Positions 12,501 to 24,368 of a stretch of DNA of 53,367 nt are shown piece by piece. Every line of letters starts with the position of its first letter. Position 1 is the stretch's first letter. The notes beneath the pieces are model-generated. The model was not told where the DNA came from and did no database searches. It saw only the letters and a program-made list of their open reading frames with translations. Origin of the DNA: Phoronis australis (lineage: Eukaryota; Phoronida; Phoronidae); the NCBI GenBank assembly GCA_002633005.1, contig NMRA01000120.1, positions 379,056 through 432,422 on the forward strand, written 5' to 3'. Both the position numbers and the translations under genes were made by a program.

Positions 12501-13918
12501 AGGTCAAGACTTGCTGTATATTTGTATTTAGGGGCTTTCATTACCGCTCTGTGCTTTCTTCACACCTTCATATTTTGATCAGGGTGTGATGAATTCCTGG
12601 TTATCATATGCCCTCCAGTGATCATATTTCCTTTCTTCTCAACCACTTGGTTAGGTAGTAAGGTAACAGTTTATATCAATAATATGGTGTTGAGCTCTTG
12701 CTTAATTTGGACAATATCACAACATCTACTGGCGTTCCGCAACCTAAATATGGTGAAATACCCAAAAACTTGACTAGAAAAATGTAAGTAATCAGCTGCC
12801 ATTGTGTAAAGCTCCGATGATTGCTGTCTTGTTGCTGCAGGTTGCTCTGGGCAAGATGTTTTTTTTGGAAACTGGGTTCATGACAATATTTTGTTCGTGA
12901 TTTAGCTTCAGGGCATGTGGCGAGAGGCATGGTTTTGTAGGCTTAGATGTAATATAGGGTATTCAAGGCTTTTCAGTTCAGGACAATACAAATTATTTTG
13001 CTCAAGGGGCTTGTAGTAAATTTTAGGAAAAGGCCATAGTGGCTGCCCCAAGTTCAAGCATTGTGATCAACAACAAATGATCATTCACCTCCATGTTACA
13101 CATTATGGGGACTCATGAAAATGTTGAGTCAGCGGCTACGTTTTTAACGATTTTATGACCTGCCAAGTCTATTTGCAGACTCTTGATGTAATACGCAGTT
13201 TCCGTTATTTGAAAAGCATGATGAACGCCAAAGTCACCCGCATCCCAATCTTGAGAATCAAGAATATTCAATTTCGGCTTTAAATAAGGTTAATTTTAAT
13301 GTCCTATATCTTAAAACTGGAGATACTTTTTACCGTTGGTTACTTTTTGCATCACCTGGTTATGTCTCAAATGCGCATTTTTCTGATTGTCCAGGTTATT
13401 ATTGTTATTGTTATTTTTATGTAAAAAAGGCAATAGTCATTGACAGGTGTCCTGCATTTTGAGAACCAGTTTGATGCCCCTCATTCAGTGTAGAAAACTG
13501 GTTCTCAAAATGTGGGACCCTTGAAAGTGACTACAACCTGAAAAGTACTGGGCATTGGAACATGTGAATTATGTAATTAACCTATTTTTGCTTAAACCAA
13601 ACATTTTGTGTAACCTCTGTTCACATGCATTCACAGTGTTCATTTACGCTAAAAATTTAATTTGAGACAAAATATTAAAACTGCCATTTTTCTATGTTGC
13701 AGACTTGAACTACATTGCTGCAAATGTTGAAAATTGATCAAGTAAAAATTGTAAGGAACAAACCTCACTAAAACTAAACTTTTTTCCTGTAGTCCTTTTT
13801 GGTGACAGTTTCACAAAATGAAATTCCACTTTTCCACAATATTGTGAAATTTTTACAGCAATCATTTTTCGTTTAAATGGGGATTTTCGTTAATAATTCT
13901 GTCCTCTACTTGTTGTAG
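12501..13918. other. No gene; one F fragment
   Basis: Contains an F-like end at about 13795-13860 (AATGAAATTCCACTTTTCCA, then CAATATTGTGAAATTTTTAC). A pair of near-identical words, CATTTTGAGAACCAGTTT near 13454 and its inverse AAACTGGTTCTCAAAATG near 13495, forms an inverted repeat of about 18 bp around a short loop. No other feature. Confidence 0.5.
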
Positions 13919-14076
13919 GCGCGCCCATTTGTACCTGTATATACCTGTTACGTGTCTGACTACAACCAGTGAAGGCTGTAACTGCAGACGACTCCCTGTG
14001 TACCCCACTACAGCAGCGCTGTGAGCGGTTGGAAACCCCAAAGAACTTCACAAATAAGCAACGACTAGACTAGCAG
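13919..14076 (+). ncRNA. Candidate exon, perhaps untranslated
   Basis: A 158-bp, visibly G+C-richer block sits between an acceptor-like CTCTACTTGTTGTAG and a donor-like TAGCAG|GTAGTA. One frame stays open for about 34 codons (residues TSEGCNCRRLPVYPTTAAL) and then stops, so full read-through is not possible. It could be a 5' untranslated exon, an exon of a long noncoding transcript, or a chance juxtaposition. Splice strength is judged by eye only. Confidence 0.2.
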
Positions 14077-14620
14077 GTAGTAATTATTGCCCACGCTGTG
14101 GTAAAAGACACGTGACCTTACATTAGAAGTACTGCATTTTTAAAGTTTGTTAATTGTGGATGTTGAAATCTCTTGCCGATACATACTTGACAATTTTGAT
14201 ATTTTAATTAATAACCTGTCATGATGTTGCCACGGCACTATGTGAGACCTACCTATGCTCTTGTGCACAACAATTACTCAGGTGGGTAAAAGATTCTTAT
14301 GTAATGCTGGTTTGGTTACCAAGGTGACAGCAAATGAGAACATGGTGACAATTTGTATCAGCAAATGCAGATATAAGGCATCATGTGCTCTGCCTTCTCA
14401 ATGGCCTGCCCAAAATTTCTCGTTGATGCCATAGCAAAACATTTATTAAGTATTAAGTATCCTTTGAAAGCAAGTATTAAGAGACCTATTAAAAGAATTC
14501 TGTTTAACCTTAGCATCACTATCACCTTTTGTCTTGGCAATGAAGTGAAATGGGTCTAATTTTATAAAGGTCTTAAGTCTAACTGAAACGTTGGCTGATG
14601 ATGACAGCAGGCTGGTTGTA
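14077..14620. other. No gene recognised
   Basis: No repeat family or exon signal seen. A minus-strand frame at 14358-14540 has no recognisable content. Confidence 0.5.
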
Positions 14621-14843
14621 CCTACCCAAAAATTCTCCAGTTTGGGACAATATGGCGGACAAGTGAATTTTTTTTTGTCAAATTTCTCATAAAGAATAGC
14701 TTTACTCTAGCATGTTTTGTATGCCGTAATTATTACTGCACAACGTTTGGTACAATTTTGACCATTTGCAACATTGTGGTAAACCTCTGAAAAATAGAAA
14801 TGTGGCAATTATTTTTGTCCCAAATTTAAGAATTTTCACCGCA
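14621..14843 (+). mobile_element. Family F MITE, full-length copy
   Basis: The left TIR CTACCCAAAAATTCTCCAGT runs into TTGGGACAATATGGCGGACA and AGTGAATT. The right end GTCCCAAATTTAAGAATTTT continues CACCGC. The interior GCAACATTGTGG and GAAAAATAG match the right half of the 11953 copy. Confidence 0.7.
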
Positions 14844-16911
14844 ATAGAGTCTGCTTTCCCCAAGTTTTGTAAGTGGGCAATTCCGTGAAAAGGTCAACCT
14901 AGAGACAAAAAATTAAAATTGTGTCTAGACTAACATTTCTGGTGTCATCTGAAAGCCCAGTCTGTCTGGTTTCAGGTCTCATGTTTGAATTTTCTATAGC
15001 TTGATTTTTTCCTAAACGGACCCATTTTTGGAGGTCACTTAGCCCTAAAAAATTACCCAATATTTATGTGTCTTGCTAATTATTGTCATAAATAAGCTAA
15101 TTATGGGTATTTTGCTATATTATCAAATTTGTGCAATCACATTAAGCCTAAACTTTCTAAAAAATGTCATTTGACCAATATCGCATCTTCAACATTTTTG
15201 GGTCAAAGGCCAACTCCTGAATATCATGGTGCCGTATGTCCGTTTCTTTTTAACTTGTTTCTGAGTACTATTGACCAAACGTTTAGATCCCAGTGACTAT
15301 TCCATAAGTTAGAAATCGTGTGACTGACGTACAGAAAATTTGCGTGTCCATCCGTTACACCCATGAAATTGTATTTTTCAGCCATTAAAAATAACCTTAG
15401 GTCTTATCTTTACTTTCCAAACTTGCAGAAGATGGAATTTGTCTCACACCTATGAACCTGAAACAATTAAATTGAAAGACAGTCATAAATTCAAGTACAG
15501 AAGTTGCTCCGCATTTAAACTAGTAGATGCATTGGACTTTTTCAATTTCAAAAGTATTTGCTGAGAAAATATACTTTATGGTGTCATCTTAGTTATTCTT
15601 GGAATTCAACTTGTTGAAATTTAAAAGTTGGACCACATCACCGTATGTAATTAAACAAAATGTTAACTTAATGAACTTAATGTTTTTGTGTTAGTGCCCC
15701 ATGCTTGTAAAGAAATCCTTAGTTTTTGGAAAACTTCTGATTAAGCAAAAAGTATTCATATATAGAAGATTTCCGTGAGTGCTCTGGGATTTAAATAATA
15801 ATAATAAAAGACCAAAAGGAATCCGTGTCAATTTGGTGTTCTGCTGGAATCATCATGTTACTTTCGCTCTGACTCGCCATGCTGTTTTTTGTTGAAAGTC
15901 ATATGTTAGAAAAGCATGACTAACATGTAGGACATGTGATCACTGTTACTTCAATTAGAACATGCATAACAATGTAGAACATTACAATGAGAGCTGTAAG
16001 TGCTTTATATGTAAGTTTTGAATACATGTAGTACTTAGTGACCAGCATATGGATACAAACAATGTTGTTTTTCCATACAAATATTGCCTTGGCTCATTAA
16101 GGCCAGCAAACACTTATTCAGGATGACATTTTACTCTATTGTCTATGCCACAACTTCTGCCTTTTTTTATTGCCTCGATATTTCTTCACTTAAATTTAGC
16201 ACACGACGTGACTAAAAAGTCAAATTTCTCTAAAAACAAGAATTAAAAAGATAAGTTACTATTACTTGCATGGTTTGTAATATGTAATGTCATTAAACAA
16301 CTTTTTGGTAAATTTTCCATTATTTGCAGTAAAGTTTGCAATCAACAAAATGGAAAATGGCAATTGTACTTGAAATCAAACTCAAAATTATTTTGCATAT
16401 ATTCCGTCCAGCTTTAACAGGAACTCTAGATTATTGTTTATTATTCAACTACTCAGGTACATTAAAGTTTATGCAGACAAATTTCTAGTAGAAGCTCACA
16501 CTTAATGGCCCCTAGATTTCAAGTAAAAACTCAAAATTTCGAGCTCAGCTTAAGTTTATAAAAATTGAAATAAGTGAGTTAAAAGGAAAATACTGTGGAA
16601 CCCTCATAATGTCATACCTCGGTTTGGACACAAATTGTGATATTAACCGGGATATTCCATTAAGTGGGTTTACACTTGGCAATGATTGTAACCACTCTTG
16701 TTAGCTAATCATGCTAAATGGAGTGTCGGGGTAAGACAGGTAAGCAGGAAACGTGGCGCCGAGATCCGATAAGGCAAACGAATGAGGTTAGTTTTTTGAC
16801 AGAAAAATGATGGTACAGGTGTTGATAAGCGGGTGAGAATTAATGTTGCTGATTTTTTAATGACAATATATGAGAATTGGACTGTAAATCATGACATTAT
16901 GCAACAGCGCT
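14844..16911. other. No gene recognised
   Basis: Long A+T-rich stretch with a (TAA)n run near 15797. Around 16500-16570 are AAGTAAAAACTCAAAATTT and GCTTAAGTT words shared loosely with 7040 and 36180. No coding or structural signal is strong enough to call. Confidence 0.5.
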
Positions 16912-18165
16912 TGATTTGGCAACCTGCAGGTCGCTAGTGCGACCTCAGATTGTGTTTGGTGACCTGTGAAAACTCCACGAAATTGCCACCATGAGAATGA
17001 AAGTCGGACAATAATAATTCCCCCTAAATTTGTTTTAAAGTTCATGTTGGCTTCCAAACTTTAAATTACTAACAGTTTTCCTAGATTCATTACCTTTGAT
17101 TCACAATTGTTCCATTTATTTGTGAAATCAGTGCATTTTCCACCACAGGAGTCAGCACACATCAAACACGCTTAAATTACAACAGGAAATAAACAGGTGG
17201 AAGTCGGAAGTGTTTGGCAAAATCAGATTTCATTTGGCAACCTGAGGTTTTCAGTTTTGGCGACCTCAGATTTTGTTTGAGGAACTCGGAATTTTGCCAG
17301 GTCGCCAAATGCGACTTGCCGTGAAGCTAAGCGTGCAGGTTGTATCACATGTGTTTAATGGGAAATGATTTGTTTGTTTGACATTTCATGATAATAATTG
17401 GGATATTCTATAATCTGGTAGTGGACTCTAGCAAATAAAAGCAAAATTACAGTTGTAAACCGACAAAATTTTGAAAACCGCACCTTTAGCAGTGATTTGA
17501 GGAACCATTTTTTCAATATACGGAATCTCGAGTTTTGACCTGAAATTTCAGATTTAAACCAGGAATATTTTGAAGATTGAAATTGTTGACATGGGAATTT
17601 TCCCTTTGTCGAAGGCTACATGATTGGTCAGTTGTTGAGTCTTGAGTAAAGTTTGGTGGTCCACATTACAGGTTTAATAAACAAATCCATTGTTGTGATA
17701 ACAATAGTAGTCTCTTAATTTGGAACGCTTTCTATTACATGGCAAACTTGAGGTGAAATTTCAACTTGTATTGATTTGTAAAAGTTAGTTTTAGTTTCTG
17801 GGAACATTTCCAGTGTTTTTGATGCAATTTACACTTTGAATGACCGTATTTTGTTTCAAAACCATGTACACAATTCTAAAGTTTTAATGGTGAACCGAGC
17901 TAGCACTATGTTTGAAAACCATTGCTTTCGTTCATGTTTTGAGTGGAACTCTTTATTACGGGAGGTAGAGTTCCTAATTAGTCACCATCGACTGAAAGGA
18001 TTGATTGCTTGCAGCATGGAGATTCGATCACTGCTTACTTAATTTATTTGAATTTGAAGTTAGGCACTTGGGCTTGACCTAATTAGTGTTGCATGGGTCT
18101 TTAAGAAAATAATTAACTTTTCATGGAGGGAAGGATTTGTGTTTGCAGTCTCATGAGATTTTACA
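16912..18165. repeat. Direct duplicate, copy 1 (likely contig overlap)
   Basis: 1254 bp that recur after one N as 18167-19420, with the same length and about 20 substitutions by my count. The first about 430 bases hold a repeat-like block (family J) with AGGTCGCTAGTGCGACCT, a 7-bp-arm hairpin, and TTTTGCCAGGTCGCCAAATG. The rest is A+T-rich. A 68-codon frame at 17836-18042 exists in both copies with several replacement differences and no recognisable motif. Confidence 0.9.
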
Positions 18166-18166
18166 N
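18166..18166. other. Single-N joint between duplicate copies
   Basis: The N falls exactly at the boundary of the two 1254-bp copies. That is the pattern expected when two overlapping contig ends are placed side by side instead of being merged. Confidence 0.9.
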
Positions 18167-19420
18167 TGATTTGGCAACCTGCAGGTCGCTAGTGCAACCT
18201 CAGATTGTGTTTGGTGACCTGTGAAAACTCCACGAAATCGCCACCACGAGAATGAAAGTCAGACAATAATAATTCCCCCTAAATTTGTTTTAAAGTTCAT
18301 GTTGGCTTCCAAACTTTAAATTACTAACAGTTTTCCTAGATTCATTACCTTTGATTCACAATTGTTCCATTTATTTGTGAAATCAGTGCATTTTCCACCA
18401 CAGGAGTCAGCTCACATCAAACACGCTTAAATTACAACAGGAAATAAACAGGTGGAAGTCGGAAGTGTTTGGCAAAGTCAGATTTCATTTGGCAACCTGA
18501 GGTTTTCAGTTTTGGCGACCTCAGATTTTGTTTGAGGAACTGGGAATTTTGCCAGGTCGCCAAATGCGACTTACCGTTAAGCTAAGCGTGCAGGTTGTAT
18601 CACATGTGTTTAATGGGAAATGATTTGTTTGTTTGACATTTCATGATAATAAGTGGGATATTCTATAATCTGGTAGTGGACTCTAGCAAATAAAAGCAAA
18701 ATTACAGTTGTAAACCGACAAAATTTTGAAAACCGCACTTTTAGCAGTGATTTGAGGAACCATTTTTTCAATATACGGAATCTCGAGTTTTGACCTGAAA
18801 TTTCAGATTTAAACCAGGAATATTTTGAAGATTGAAATTGTTGACATGGGAATTTTCCCTTTGTCGAAGGCTACATGATTGGTCAGTTGTGGAGTCTTGA
18901 GTAAAGTTTGGTGGTCCACATTACAGGTTTAATAAACAAATCCATTGTTGGGATAACAATAGTAGTCTCTTAATTTGGAACGCTTTCTATTACATGGCAA
19001 ACTTGAGGTGAAATTTCAACTTGTATTGATTTGTAAAAGGTAGTTTTAGTTTCTGGGAACATTTCCAGTGTTTTTGATGCAATTTACACTTTGAATGACC
19101 GTATGTTGTTTCAAAACCATGTACACAATTCTAAAGTTTTAAAGGTGAACCGAGCTAGCACTATGTTTGAAAACCATTGCTTTGGTTCATGTTTTGAGTG
19201 GAACTCTTTATTACGGGAGTTAGAGTTCCTAATTACTCACCATCGACTGACAGGATTGATTGCTTGCAGCATGGAGATTCGATCACTGCTTACTTAATTT
19301 ATTTGAATTTGAAGTTAGGCACTTGGGCTTGACCTAATTAGTGTTGCATGGGTCTTTAAGAAAATAATTAACTTTTCATGGAGGGAAGGATTTGTGTTTG
19401 CAGTCTCATGAGATTTTACA
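18167..19420. repeat. Direct duplicate, copy 2 (likely contig overlap)
   Basis: Matches 16912-18165 base for base apart from about 20 substitutions and no indel, about 1.6%, a level typical of allelic difference in outbred marine animals. The hairpin seen in copy 1 is broken here (GTGCAACC instead of GTGCGACC). After 19420 the sequence continues uniquely, while copy 1 ends at the N. Confidence 0.9.
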
Positions 19421-20580
19421 TAGCTTTCAATGGTTCACAATAATCCAGATCTAAGTCTTAGAGGCTTACTATTTAATACTTTGCAGGGTGTATATATATT
19501 CCAAGTGTTGTACTTGTACTTGTAAAACATACTTAATTTCTGACATTGGAAAATTGATGGTCATTCTTGAAATTTGGAGATGTGTTTGCAGTTTTCAGAT
19601 TAAAGAGTTTAGTGCGGGTATTTTATTTTTTCTTGTATTATTTTCTGTTCGTTCGACGGATTGCAGATTCTGTTGAGTTGAAACACCTTCGCGGCTTACA
19701 ATTCATTACAGTTTCCTGTTATCCCTATATGAATGTTTAGTGATGTCGTATCTGCCATTATTATGATGTCATTTGGACCCACATGTATTTTTAGACGTGC
19801 ACAGCCGCATTGCATTTTCAAAAAATTTGCAACTCTTTGATTTTTTTGTGATTAAGATAACCAAGGTGCCAGTGTAGCATTTGAAATGTTTACAAAATTA
19901 TGTGTTTGGATTGATCGGTATTGTCTGACAACGGTTGTAAGCATTGTATGCTCCTGGAGAATTGAGAAAGATTAAGATTGACCAAGTCCATAACCAGGTA
20001 ATCATATTCAAAGTGCTTAAATAATTTACAGTGCTACTTAAATCTGGCCTAATGATTAGTAGCATTTTTAATTTTGGCCTTTTGATTTTACTTGACTAAG
20101 TCCAAAACCTCAAACTGACGTCATAAGCGAATAGAATGTTTGGATCTAAAATGTCATAATCAGGTGGCGTCATTGTTCGAAGTCCATAGTTAAATACCCG
20201 CTGATCCATGGGCATGGCCTATGAGATAACCTTGTCCTTTGGTAGACATTTTGTGAGATAAGTAAGTTAGTGAACAAATTTTCTCCGTATCCTGTGATGT
20301 GAAGTGGTGTAAGAATTTCACATAAACGTGAAATCAGCCCACCTATGACCGCCTGTTGAATTGTTTTAGTCAAATGCTTTGATTTTCCACCATAATTTTT
20401 GAAAGTTGGTTAATGTATTGTTCACCGTGTGGTTATGCAGATTAAGGTGTCTAACTCCTGCTTTATTTCTTTACATCGTTTACCTTTTGATTGATGATCA
20501 TTTAAATTGCATTCTTTTTAGTTAGGGACACTGTGTGTGCCAACTCTATAGATCTGTATATACAGTACTCCTTGGTTGTT
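19421..20580. other. No gene recognised
   Basis: A+T-rich sequence. Frames at 19488-19676 (+) and 20170-20373 (-) have no recognisable motif and no convincing splice framing. Confidence 0.5.
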
Positions 20581-20606
20581 ACTTGGCGAAATAAATTTCG
20601 CCAAGT
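20581..20606. repeat. Perfect inverted repeat at the start of element I
   Basis: ACTTGGCGAAAT, a 2-base loop AA, then ATTTCGCCAAGT. The arms pair without mismatch, and the flanking T and A extend the pairing by one. Its position directly before the repeat block suggests a terminal hairpin or the junction of two inverted element ends. Confidence 0.85.
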
Positions 20607-21367
20607 ATATTGCTCTGACACTATGTTTGTTTTTTTTTTTTTTTGTTTGTTCGCACGATACAGGTCGCAATTTTCGTCCGATCATCATGAAATTTGCACA
20701 TAACACGTACTTCCGGAAGTCCTGGAAGCCTATTGTTTTTCGTCAAAATCGAATCCAAGATGGCGGCTGTGGCGGCCATTTTGTTTCCATTTAAAGGTTC
20801 AAATGCTTCTGGAGGCTACAATTTTTTACGTAGAAGGCTAAGAATCGGCACAGTAAATGGACCGGAAGCTTGCTACAAGTATACTGGAAATTGTTTACTT
20901 CCGGCTAAAGATGGCGGAAATATCGGCGATCGCGCATGCGCACCTCGATTTTGGCTTAAAAACGTTTTCTCCTCTAGAGGGCGCATTATCAGACAAATTC
21001 CTTCGAATTTTTACAGGTATTAGTTTCTTGTAACATGCTATTATACAAAGCCAAAAAACCGGAAGTTGCATTCAAGATGGCGGATATGGCGCATGTTGAC
21101 CCATTTTCAGTCGTCTGGAGAGCGATTTTAAACGGGAAGAGAAAAAGACGTGATTTTTTGCATGTAGATTCTTTAAAGTATAATCTTTCAAATGACCTGT
21201 AACAATTTTTTTCTCAGACTTACCGTTTTCGAGTTATTAGACTTTGAATTTCTTAAGAAAAACCCAAAATTTCATTTTTTTCGAAAAATTTACGGAATTA
21301 GACGATACCATCAGTTTATATAGAATTTTGAACGGGCTTTCAGAAGATGTTTTCCATTTTTCGCTAG
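20607..21367 (+). repeat. Family I repeat block with CAAGATGGCGG motifs
   Basis: After a T-run at 20630-20644 comes TCATGAAATTTGCACATAAC, the palindrome ACTTCCGGAAGT (about 20709-20720), GCCTATTGTTTTTCGTCAAA, then ATCGAATCCAAGATGGCGGC with GGCGGCCATTTTG. Related words recur within the block (AAAGATGGCGGAAATATCGG near 20908, TTCAAGATGGCGGATATGGC near 21073) and at 39955-40640. A 109-codon frame over it (residues SKMAAVAAILFPF) is the usual reading of this motif, not evidence of a gene. The block runs into a gap. Confidence 0.6.
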
Positions 21368-21594
21368 NNNNNNNNNNNNNNNNNNNNNNNNNNNNNNNNN
21401 NNNNNNNNNNNNNNNNNNNNNNNNNNNNNNNNNNNNNNNNNNNNNNNNNNNNNNNNNNNNNNNNNNNNNNNNNNNNNNNNNNNNNNNNNNNNNNNNNNNN
21501 NNNNNNNNNNNNNNNNNNNNNNNNNNNNNNNNNNNNNNNNNNNNNNNNNNNNNNNNNNNNNNNNNNNNNNNNNNNNNNNNNNNNNNNNNNNNNN
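21368..21594. other. Assembly gap of 227 Ns
   Basis: Unknown sequence. Open frames that cross it are artefacts of the ambiguous bases. Confidence 1.
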
Positions 21595-21632
21595 GTGACA
21601 AATTCTTTTGCACCCACTGCAAACTAAAGACC

Positions 21633-22130
21633 TGTCAATGTTTTGGGGATTTGCAGTCAATATGAATGGTTAACTCCAGTCCTGGATCAAAGTTAACAGC
21701 ACCAGTTAACTTCGCTGTAAACAGGTGCACTTCACAACGGAGCGCCGACGCTGCGATGCAATATGAATGATCAACTTCTGTCCCAGTGAAGTTATCGCCA
21801 GGGGCCACTGTTATCATGAGCAATTAAAGGGCAGTGTCATTGCTAATAATTGTTTATATTTTATATTTTGCTCGAATAATCACCAATTGAATTAGAAATA
21901 AGTTTTACCGATATGTCAATTAGCACATGTAAATGTTCCCAAATCGGCACATTTATGTTAAACATGCACGCGATGCACCAGCGCTACCTTGTGATTACTT
22001 CGATGACAACCCGCCGTTTACTTTGATGCCCGTTAACTACCAAAGCCAGTATGAACAGTTCACTTAACTTCTCAGTTTATGTCGAAGCTCCGCTCTGAGA
22101 CCGGAGTTAAGTCATTATGAAAGGACGTAG
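21633..22130 (-). mobile_element. Family A element, reverse copy
   Basis: The reverse complement follows the copies at 4804 and 22553: GGTTAACTCCAGTCCTGGAT, GTTATCGCCAGGGGCCACTG, TTGCTCGAATAATCACCAAT, CGAAGCTCCGCTCTGAGACC, ending AGTCATTATGAAAGGACGTA. The end near the gap is eroded, and only a degenerate GGGGATTTGCAGTCA remains of that side. It faces the next A copy about 420 bp away. Confidence 0.8.
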
Positions 22131-22552
22131 ATGCAATTGTGTGAATTTCTCCACCAATGAAGCTGTCTTCTATTGCGGAACCATTGTGAGAAGTCAAAAT
22201 TGTCCACGTGTAATTTTTTGTTTACGGCGTACCTTAGGGTATACCGTAAGTTACCCCTCAGCTTTGCTCCAATGACTTTGTTCAGTCAACGTTTTTTATT
22301 TGAATACTTTATCATCTAACGGATGTTTTGTAACCTGGATAGCAATCCAAGGTTTTGTGACAACAAGCCCTTCTCACTTGTTCATTGAATAGGGCCTGAA
22401 GTTCACTGCAGAATTCAGAAAACCTGTTTTCAATCATCACCACCAGAGCCAGTCCTGGAGTCATCATTATGTAGTTCATACTGCCTTGAAGAATGGCAAA
22501 AGTATTGATTTGTGAACTGTTGACCTCGGGTCATTTGGGGTTGAGGTTGTAT
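22131..22552. other. Spacer between two inverted A elements
   Basis: About 420 bp of ordinary A+T-rich sequence with no frame or repeat that I recognise. In a transcript it would form the loop of a long hairpin made by the flanking A copies. Confidence 0.6.
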
Positions 22553-23050
22553 AAGGCCGTTTCTTACTGACTTAACTCCGAACTAAGCGGAGCGTGGATG
22601 TTAAGTGCGAAGTTAACTAAACCGTTTATATTGGCTTTTGTAGTTAAGGAACATCGAAGTAAACGGTAGGTGACACTGTTGTCATCGAAGTAATCGCAAG
22701 ATAGCGCAGCACGCTAAGATTTTTTTAAAGTGACAATTTGGGAACATTTACATGGGCTAATTGACATGAAGCTTATTTTTAATTCGATTGGTCATTATTC
22801 GAGCAAAATTTAAGCAACTATTAGTGACTACACTACCCTTAAATTGTTGACGATAACAGTGGCACCTGGCGATAACTTTGATGGGACCGAAGTTGGCCGT
22901 TCATACTGCACCGCAGCGTCAACGCTGTTAAATCCACCTGTTAACTGCGATGTTAATTGGAGCTGTTAACTTCGATCCAGGACCGAAGTTAAGCGTTTAT
23001 ACTGACCGCAACTCTCCAAACCATCGACGCCGACGTTAGTATGAAAGGCC
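22553..23050 (+). mobile_element. Family A element, full-length copy
   Basis: The left end TATAAGGCCGTTTCTTACTG runs into ACTTAACTCC, and the right end GTTAGTATGAAAGGCCCTAT mirrors it. TA dinucleotides flank both ends. The interior keeps all family landmarks (GCGGAGCGTGG, GTAATCGCAAG, ATTCGAGCAAAAT, GATAACTTTGATGGGACCGA). With 21633-22130 it makes an inverted pair. Confidence 0.85.
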
Positions 23051-23700
23051 CTATAGAGATGCTATGCTGTGTAATATGTAAGGAGTTGTCATACAATGTT
23101 TGAAAAAAGAATTTCGGTCATGTGGTAAAGATGGAATACATTGTCTCATTGGTGAATTCTGGGTGTATTAAGGTCTTTAGGTCGGGGTTTGCGTTTAGTA
23201 TAGGTCATTCTACTCTCAGTCAAAGAGAGTTTCTGTAGTCATGGTTTTAAAAGTGTTTTAAGTGATAATCAAAACTTCACAACCTTTGGAACATCAAATA
23301 ATGAATGCTGTCTAGGAAAAGATGCTTGTCTTTCATTTTGTGTGTGTATAAACTGTGATATATTTGAAGCAGTTGTAATCAACACTGAATGAAGAGGTTT
23401 GCATCATTTTCTTAACTAAAAAAGAATTTAAATGAAAATTCCTGGCAATTGATTTGTTTTGCAATTATCACAGATTAATACAAAAATTTTGGAAGTCTGT
23501 GAACTAATTGCAAAGGAACCAAGAAAATCTCACAACAGTATGCCAAAAACAATAGAGATAAATGCCATTGAAGTTGAATGATCAGGCAGTAGTGCTATTT
23601 GGCTAAGTTATGCAAAATTTTTTAATTAAGACTACCGTTCTGCAGTAAATGGAAAGACCTATCACTAAAGAAAAAAATGTTTAAGGTTATGCAGGATCCT
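23051..23700. other. No gene recognised
   Basis: A+T-rich. CCTTTGGAACATCAAATAAT near 23284 resembles the start of family H but is not followed by the rest. Confidence 0.5.
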
Positions 23701-24072
23701 AGAAAAATGTCCAAATTTGGCTAACTTTAGAACATCATATCTCAGAAATGACTGATGGAGTTCAGATGAAATTTCAGATACTACGGTTTATGCACTGTTC
23801 TCAAGAATGCTTTTAGGAATTGTTTAAAAATGTTCCACTTTTTCATGAAGATCCATAAATATAGTACTTTTAGGATTTTCATGGATAAACTTTTACTAAA
23901 CAAAAGTGTAATGAAATTTTAGATAACTGTAACAGTGTTTTTGATATCTCACCTCGAACACTTACATCAAATAAAATTTGACTGATACCATTTGTGGGCA
24001 ATGTACCTTTCTTTTTTGCTAAACTTTACTGAAAGACATGGTCATGTGACCCAATTGATATATAGTTTCTAG
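23701..24072 (+). repeat. Family H interspersed repeat, copy 2
   Basis: Starts AGAAAAATGTCCAAATTTGG, identical for 19 bases to the start at 30301. It continues TCTCAGAAATGACTGA, ATGAAATTTCAGATACTACG, ACTGTTCTC, GATTTTCATGGATAAAC, AACAGTGTTTTTGATATCTC, and ends ACATGGTCATGTGACCCAAT. All are in the same order as the copy at 30301-30665. It has no TIRs that I can see and no reading frame. Confidence 0.75.
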
Positions 24073-24368
24073 GTATATATTGGTAAATGCACAGGTTCGT
24101 CAATGAGGTCCTACATAACTGTAGTATGTGAATGATATGAAAGTTTCACAACACAACTACCGGGTTTTAAGGCAAGGTGAACTTTTGCGGCAGTAAATTT
24201 GGGTCATATGGAAGCTAAGATTCAACTGTCAGTAACAATATTGGGAGTTGAAAAGTAGTTGCAGGAAATGGCAACTATGTAATGACTAGTTGAACTAATT
24301 TGAATTTATCAGATGTATCAACTCATCGTTTTTACCAGTCCTGCGAGTTGAGCAACGTGGAGACTTAC
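24073..24368. other. No feature recognised
   Basis: Just under 300 bases between family H and the candidate exon on the minus strand. If that exon is real, this would be its following intron. Confidence 0.4.

Noticed and set aside
17836-19297. Paralogous 68-residue small proteins at 17836 and 19091
   Set aside because: They are the two versions of the 1254-bp contig overlap. Differences include several residue changes with no sign of coding constraint.
21237-21660. Open frames of about 100-127 codons across the first gap
   Set aside because: Created by the 227 Ns. The flanks are repeat I and the edge of element A.
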